Shown: one piece after another, positions 59,819-64,000 of the stretch
Position numbering within the stretch: position 1 is the stretch's first letter
Layout: the number at the start of each line of letters is the position of its first letter
NCBI GenBank assembly: GCA_951813545.1
Contig: CATOTL010000001.1
Location: forward strand, 224,642-288,641
Length of the DNA: 64,000 nucleotides
Source of the DNA: an uncultured Poribacteria bacterium
GTDB lineage: Bacteria; Poribacteria; WGA-4E; WGA-3G
Direction: 5' to 3'
The notes under the pieces: model-generated
Told to the model about the DNA's origin: nothing
Seen by the model: the letters and a program-made list of their open reading frames with translations, nothing else
Databases searched by the model: none
Position numbers and translations under genes: made by a program

Positions 59819-60076
59819 ATGAATCGCTTTCAGGTCAAAACCCTCGCTGTTCTCGTACTCATCGCTTTTGCTTCAATGGGTGCGTTCGTACTCACAGATA
59901 ATTTTGTGCCAAAAGCACATGCTAACGATGGATGTGCAGCGGCGGCAGCAGCATGTGGTGATGCAGTCGAACATGCATTAGAGACATGCGCAAATGCCAT
60001 TGATTTGGCTTGTTTACTAGCTGCTATAAATGCGTGGAATCTGTGTGTGCACGCGGCCGAAGAGTGTTTTGGATAA
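59819..60076 (+). CDS. Small exported six-cysteine helical peptide, duplicate copy
   Basis: Encodes the same 85-residue protein as 42300-42557 (signal peptide, six cysteines spaced 6-10-7-10-6). The 5' untranslated hairpin GCTAACCTAAG/CTTAGGTTAGC is perfect here. Driven by promoter D with a different enhancer from its twin. Confidence 0.75.
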   Translation: MNRFQVKTLAVLVLIAFASMGAFVLTDNFVPKAHANDGCAAAAAACGDAVEHALETCANAIDLACLLAAINAWNLCVHAAEECFG

Positions 60077-60144
60077 ATATCCATGCAGTCTTACAACATT
60101 AGCGAGCGAGGCTCATCTTAATGTATGAGTCAACGCCCGGTTAT

Positions 60145-60193
60145 GGCACCTGAGTCGATTCCGAATTCTCTATTGGGAATCGACTCGGGTGCC
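60145..60193 (+). terminator. Strong hairpin after the six-Cys peptide gene, duplicate copy
   Basis: Same sequence as 42626-42674. Confidence 0.6.
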
Positions 60194-60225
60194 TCTTCAT
60201 CTATTCCATCTAAGGAGAAAGTCGG

Positions 60226-61176
60226 ATGCTCTATTTTCGATGTCAATATCAGTCTCTGTTGAATCTGTTGACGTTTTGTGTGTTTCTCGGGGTTGCAGCA
60301 GTTTGCGGTTGTTCGGAACCCGAGAACCGTAACGTGTTAGCCCCTACTTCTACAGTAGAAATAACACCGAACTCAATCTCCAAAGAAATGGTGGCAGAAT
60401 TGCTGGCAAATATAGAGAAAAATATGTTTGCAGCAGAAATGGAATTGGCACCCCAATTTGCTGCCGCACCAATGGCACCGAGGCAAAGGCTCCCCACAAT
60501 TGCGGAGACGATGGCAGCGTTGCGTCTCGAATTTCCCGGCAACGTTTTAGACGATGACTTTACAAGGATTCAAGAAATCATCGAGTCAGAAACCTATGTA
60601 GACTTCTTGAAACGTACCTATCCGCAGGAAAATCAGTTTCGGACGTTTGATGCGTTTTGGGAGTTAGCGTCCGTAGATGAGGAAGGGTACATGGAGTTTT
60701 TGAACACACATTTTAAGCCACCGCTCGCTGAACCCACTGCTGAGGATGTTGAGGTCCTTCATTATATGACTTTGTTTCATCGTAACCTCAATGTCCGAAG
60801 ATACCACGACGAGTCAATCCAAGTAAATGACGCTCTGCTAGAAATGCTGATAAATGAGCCTGTGTACTCTTGGCTAAAGAAACGCTTTAGTAACGCTAAT
60901 GGCGGATTAAATGTCCTTCTTTGGTTAAAGGTTTTTATGTATCATGACCTTTGGGTCAAGAAAATGCAAGAGGAAGATCGGAAAAAAATCCAAGCATTTT
61001 TTCTTGAACGGGGGGCTCAAAAAGGGTTTTTACGGTTCGCACTTCAAGAACCGGTGCGCCTCGGATACATCCTCAAAGATTTTCCCAATACTCAAGTGTT
61101 CCAGAGATGGGTGGATGGAGAATTTAGTAAAAATGGGGGTCAGCAGGGGCAACGCCCAGAAAACGAAAGACAGTGA
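60226..61176 (+). CDS. Lipoprotein of the sigma-54 block, type 1, duplicate copy
   Basis: 316 residues, identical to 42707-43657 except in a short tract around codons 72-118. There I count 13 base differences (for example MELAPQF versus MEVAPQV, APRQRLP versus APMQRPP, DDDFTRIQ versus DEDFTRIR). The rest of the gene appears unchanged. Confidence 0.75.
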   Translation: MLYFRCQYQSLLNLLTFCVFLGVAAVCGCSEPENRNVLAPTSTVEITPNSISKEMVAELLANIEKNMFAAEMELAPQFAAAPMAPRQRLPTIAETMAALRLEFPGNVLDDDFTRIQEIIESETYVDFLKRTYPQENQFRTFDAFWELASVDEEGYMEFLNTHFKPPLAEPTAEDVEVLHYMTLFHRNLNVRRYHDESIQVNDALLEMLINEPVYSWLKKRFSNANGGLNVLLWLKVFMYHDLWVKKMQEEDRKKIQAFFLERGAQKGFLRFALQEPVRLGYILKDFPNTQVFQRWVDGEFSKNGGQQGQRPENERQ

Positions 61177-61267
61177 CAAACGTCTATTGTCCTACGATAG
61201 TGCAGACGGCGTGTTACTGAAAGTACCCTCTCGGACAACATCCTAACCTTCTGAGGATATAACGAAC

Positions 61268-62065
61268 ATGCGATTCTTTAAGTGTGAGCGTTTTTTCAAC
61301 CCACTGCAGATCTGTCTCCTTTTAGCCGGATCGCTATTTTTTGCGTGTCAATCAAGTCCCGATCCAAGCACTCTCAAACCCGAAAAAGCGGACATTGACA
61401 CGGAAGATAGTATTGCGTCAATCGCACGACCGCCAACGATCGAGGAGACGTTTGAACACCTCAAACGTGAAAACCCTGGTGACATTTTAGATGACGACTT
61501 CAAAACCCTCCGACGGCTTGTCACGTCCAAAACCTATTTAGACTTCCTCAGACATAACCATCCCATAGAAGATCAGTTTCAGACGTTTGATGCGTACTGG
61601 CACATCGCAGCGTTAGATCCATCGCGATATATGCCATTTTTGAAGGAACATCTTGAGAAACCTGATGAAGAAGATGCCGCGAATACACATCTTTTTGCGA
61701 AATATCATAGGCATGTTATGACCCGTGAATACCATGGCGAAAACCCTGAAAGGTTTCGAGATGAATGGGCGAAGTTGCTAGATGGTCCCGGACTAGATAT
61801 AGCAGTTAGGCATTTTGTAGACGATGATCGGAATGCTGTAGACGGGTTGGGTCTCCTTTTCTTTCTCGCGGAAGTCACCCTTTACGTTAAAGAAACTGAG
61901 CGGACAGATGCTACGAGTGCTGGAGAACTGCTTGGTGAACACGGTGAGCATGACGCACTTATTTGGATCGCCATCAAGGATCCCGTGTTAATCGGATATA
62001 TTCTCAAAGATTTTACGGACGTTCAAGTGTTCCAAAGATGGATGGCTGGAGAATTTCATCAATAA
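61268..62065 (+). CDS. Lipoprotein of the sigma-54 block, type 2, duplicate copy
   Basis: Same 265-residue protein as 44252-45049, with lipobox FFA-C. Here only 91 bases separate it from the type 1 gene because the 503-bp IS605-derived element is absent. This is the ancestral spacing. Confidence 0.75.
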   Translation: MRFFKCERFFNPLQICLLLAGSLFFACQSSPDPSTLKPEKADIDTEDSIASIARPPTIEETFEHLKRENPGDILDDDFKTLRRLVTSKTYLDFLRHNHPIEDQFQTFDAYWHIAALDPSRYMPFLKEHLEKPDEEDAANTHLFAKYHRHVMTREYHGENPERFRDEWAKLLDGPGLDIAVRHFVDDDRNAVDGLGLLFFLAEVTLYVKETERTDATSAGELLGEHGEHDALIWIAIKDPVLIGYILKDFTDVQVFQRWMAGEFHQ

Positions 62066-62079
62066 GGAGAAATAACAGA

Positions 62080-63114
62080 ATGAACAAATTATTTTACCCT
62101 ATTCTTGGTATTATGTTAATCCTAATAGGTGTTAGTGCCTTTTTGTGGATTTCAAAACCTGCTGATATGACCGAACCAAATCGTCAAACCGATGAGAAGG
62201 AGAAATCTATCAATAACGATCAGCCCTCTCAATCAAGCACGATTCCAACTGAGACAAACAAAACCGGACCAAGAGAGCAACTTGGTGCTTTCTTTTCTGA
62301 AGAACAACTCGCGAGTCCAGAGATGCAACGCATATTTGAGATTCTGGAGTCCTCCGAGGGGCAAGCGTTTTTGAAAAGCGACTCGAATGGCTTAGCAGAT
62401 ACTTTCGCGTTCTTTGAATCCCAAGGTTTGAAAGTCAATCGCAATATGTTTACAGAACAATACCGCAGCGTCTTCCCAACCGGAGAACCAGAGGAATTTG
62501 AGCAGGAGATGCGCCAACGCTTAGTAGAAGTGGCGGGCTCGGCAGAACTTGATCCAAAGAATCAAGAAGAATTAGATCGTTTCATGGATCTTGTTATGAA
62601 ATTCCGCAGGGATAAACGGAATTCCGCGTGGGTATCCGGCAAGTTTCAGGGAAATAATAAGGCATTCGGGAAGTGGGTTGTTCAAACCCTCCGAAACCCA
62701 GTTCCCTCACCTGTTGAACAAACGCCGGAGACTGTCGCCAGCGAAAGTGAATTCACCTTTGAGATGCCACCAGATGCACAAGACACAGTGGAATTTTCAA
62801 CAGAAGAAGCAGAACTATTACCCGAGCCGCCAACATTGGAGGCGGATATTCCCACAACCGAAACAGAGATGTTAGAACAGGTGACAGAGCAGCCCATCGA
62901 AATAGACGCAGAACAGTTAACACCTGAACTACCAACTGAAGCACAACTTGAGGCTTCCCTCCGAGAACAGTTTAAACCGGAACGTTATCAAAAAGCGATC
63001 TCCACTTTGAACCGCTATGGACCCCAAGAAGGGCTCCGTCGCTTAAAATCTGACGATCCAGAGATTGCTAAGCGGATTGAACCTCTGCTGAAAAGAAAGG
63101 AGAACTCTCAATGA
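62080..63114 (+). CDS. Single-pass membrane protein with acidic region, duplicate copy
   Basis: Same 344-residue protein as 45064-46098; start ATG 62080 with AAGGAGAAATAAC upstream. Four-base overlap with the next gene retained. Confidence 0.7.
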   Translation: MNKLFYPILGIMLILIGVSAFLWISKPADMTEPNRQTDEKEKSINNDQPSQSSTIPTETNKTGPREQLGAFFSEEQLASPEMQRIFEILESSEGQAFLKSDSNGLADTFAFFESQGLKVNRNMFTEQYRSVFPTGEPEEFEQEMRQRLVEVAGSAELDPKNQEELDRFMDLVMKFRRDKRNSAWVSGKFQGNNKAFGKWVVQTLRNPVPSPVEQTPETVASESEFTFEMPPDAQDTVEFSTEEAELLPEPPTLEADIPTTETEMLEQVTEQPIEIDAEQLTPELPTEAQLEASLREQFKPERYQKAISTLNRYGPQEGLRRLKSDDPEIAKRIEPLLKRKENSQ

Positions 63115-63422
63115 AACAAAAAAGTATAACGCTTGCGATAAAAACATTGCTCTGTATCGGTGTGATTGCCGTGTGTTTTATCGTCTACACACTCGTCAGT
63201 CCCGTTGCGATGACGGACCAACAGACACCAACACTCACGAATCAGCCGAAGGATGCGACGCAATCTGCGGTAAAAGCGAAATCCAAAAAGAAATCGTGTG
63301 GGTGTTGTGCAGAGCGGATGGAACGTCTCCGCAAAGCCATAAAACAGCAGACGGTTTCCCCGGAACCGGAATCCGCAGAGCAAGAAACCGAGGATCAAGA
63401 GGTTGCCAAAAAGCCTCAATGA
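63111..63422 (+). CDS. Small membrane protein with CGCC motif, duplicate copy
   Basis: Same 103-residue protein as 46095-46406. Confidence 0.68.
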   Translation: MKQKSITLAIKTLLCIGVIAVCFIVYTLVSPVAMTDQQTPTLTNQPKDATQSAVKAKSKKKSCGCCAERMERLRKAIKQQTVSPEPESAEQETEDQEVAKKPQ

Positions 63423-63646
63423 TTCCAGTCAGGCATTAGCTCCCACGGGGTTGGAGATTATCAACCGGTGGTTCAACACATTTGCATACCACATACTGCT
63501 GTGTAGGAGTGACCTTCGCTCAACATCTTTCATTCCGTCAGAAAAAAGGTAGTAGGACGCAACCCTTGCCCTCTGCTATCTTTTTTCAATCTGAAGAAAG
63601 CAGGACAGCAGAGACCCCTAAACCTCAATCCCAGACCTGCACTAAA

Positions 63647-64000
63647 ATGAAAGGAAACACAAGGTTGCCCCACTTCAACGAAAGACACTGCATCGAGCGC
63701 ACCCAACACGGCGACACCGAAGCGTTCACCCCACTTGTCACCACATACCAGCCCCGTCTCTATACGCACATCTTGGGACGCATCAAAGATACCGAGACCG
63801 CAAAAGACCTCACACAAGACACGTGGCTAAAAGCACTTCGCGCCATCAACACCTTCCGCGCAGACGCTTCGTTTTACAGCTGGCTCTACCGCATCGCTGA
63901 AAACGTCTGTATCGACTACTACCGAAAACAGAAAGTCGCACGCATCATCGAACCCATCCACGACATCGACGAACGCCGCATCACAGACACACACACCTGT
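63647..64000 (+). CDS. ECF sigma factor, duplicate copy (partial at window edge)
   Basis: Matches the first 118 codons of 46631-47227 (region 2 intact: LTQDTWLKALRAI, FYSWLYRIAENVCIDYYRK). The frame runs off the window, so the right border of the duplication is not seen. Confidence 0.75.
   Translation, partial: MKGNTRLPHFNERHCIERTQHGDTEAFTPLVTTYQPRLYTHILGRIKDTETAKDLTQDTWLKALRAINTFRADASFYSWLYRIAENVCIDYYRKQKVARIIEPIHDIDERRITDTHTC

Noticed and set aside
1..64000. tRNA, rRNA or tmRNA genes
   Set aside because: No cloverleaf with anticodon and TTCRANY arm, and no rRNA signature, was recognised on either strand by eye. A covariance search could still find a missed one.

Overview
The window most resembles a Candidatus Poribacteria genome or a close relative. 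This is inferred from content, not from a search. Signs include a WD40 protein ending in a dockerin-like pair of calcium-binding repeats, ECF sigma factors (one fused through a membrane helix to a beta-propeller), many exported beta-propellers and carboxypeptidase-regulatory-like/C-type-lectin proteins, and very dense small inverted-repeat elements. I found no rRNA, tRNA or CRISPR array.

1-9 kb: a tandem pair of small glycine/cysteine-rich membrane proteins, then two paralogous plasmid-type initiator (Rep_3-like) genes facing each other. Each sits beside its own array of 22-bp iterons. Between them are an IS605-type tnpB element and a WD40 gene whose 5' end was removed by it. 9-15.6 kb: a mobile-element zone with a winged-helix protein, two more diverged tnpB elements, IS605-derived deletion elements and IS630-like MITEs.

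15.6-34 kb: the most unusual region. Two glycosyltransferases with an N-terminal PqqD/RRE-like domain are followed by an array of six short exported Cys-rich peptides that share a strongly conserved leader. Most are followed by a TolB-like beta-propeller gene. A SAM methyltransferase, an A24 (prepilin-type) peptidase and a large exported protein with four c-type heme motifs plus a thioredoxin-like CPFG domain are interspersed. I read this as a candidate RiPP-like peptide modification and export locus expanded by repeated segmental duplication. Every peptide gene is preceded by a structured, apparently covarying RNA leader.

34-41.7 kb: phosphomannomutase/phosphoglucomutase, a Gfo/Idh/MocA oxidoreductase, a frameshifted sigma factor-membrane-propeller gene, and a sigma-54 activator.

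41.7-64 kb: a sigma-54 regulon. Four near-identical -24/-12 promoters drive small exported proteins, paired lipoproteins and inner-membrane proteins, a GspC-like protein and an ECF sigma factor. Three promoters carry TTGGAAAG-type enhancer palindromes and are each preceded by a broken copy of an activator DNA-binding domain. The fourth lies behind the intact activator and has a different enhancer. The six-gene block at 42.3-47.2 kb is duplicated at 59.8 kb to the window end, and comparing the copies defines one 503-bp IS605-derived insertion to the base. Two genes of this regulon are pseudogenes (a frameshift; a frameshift plus insertion plus nonsense codon).
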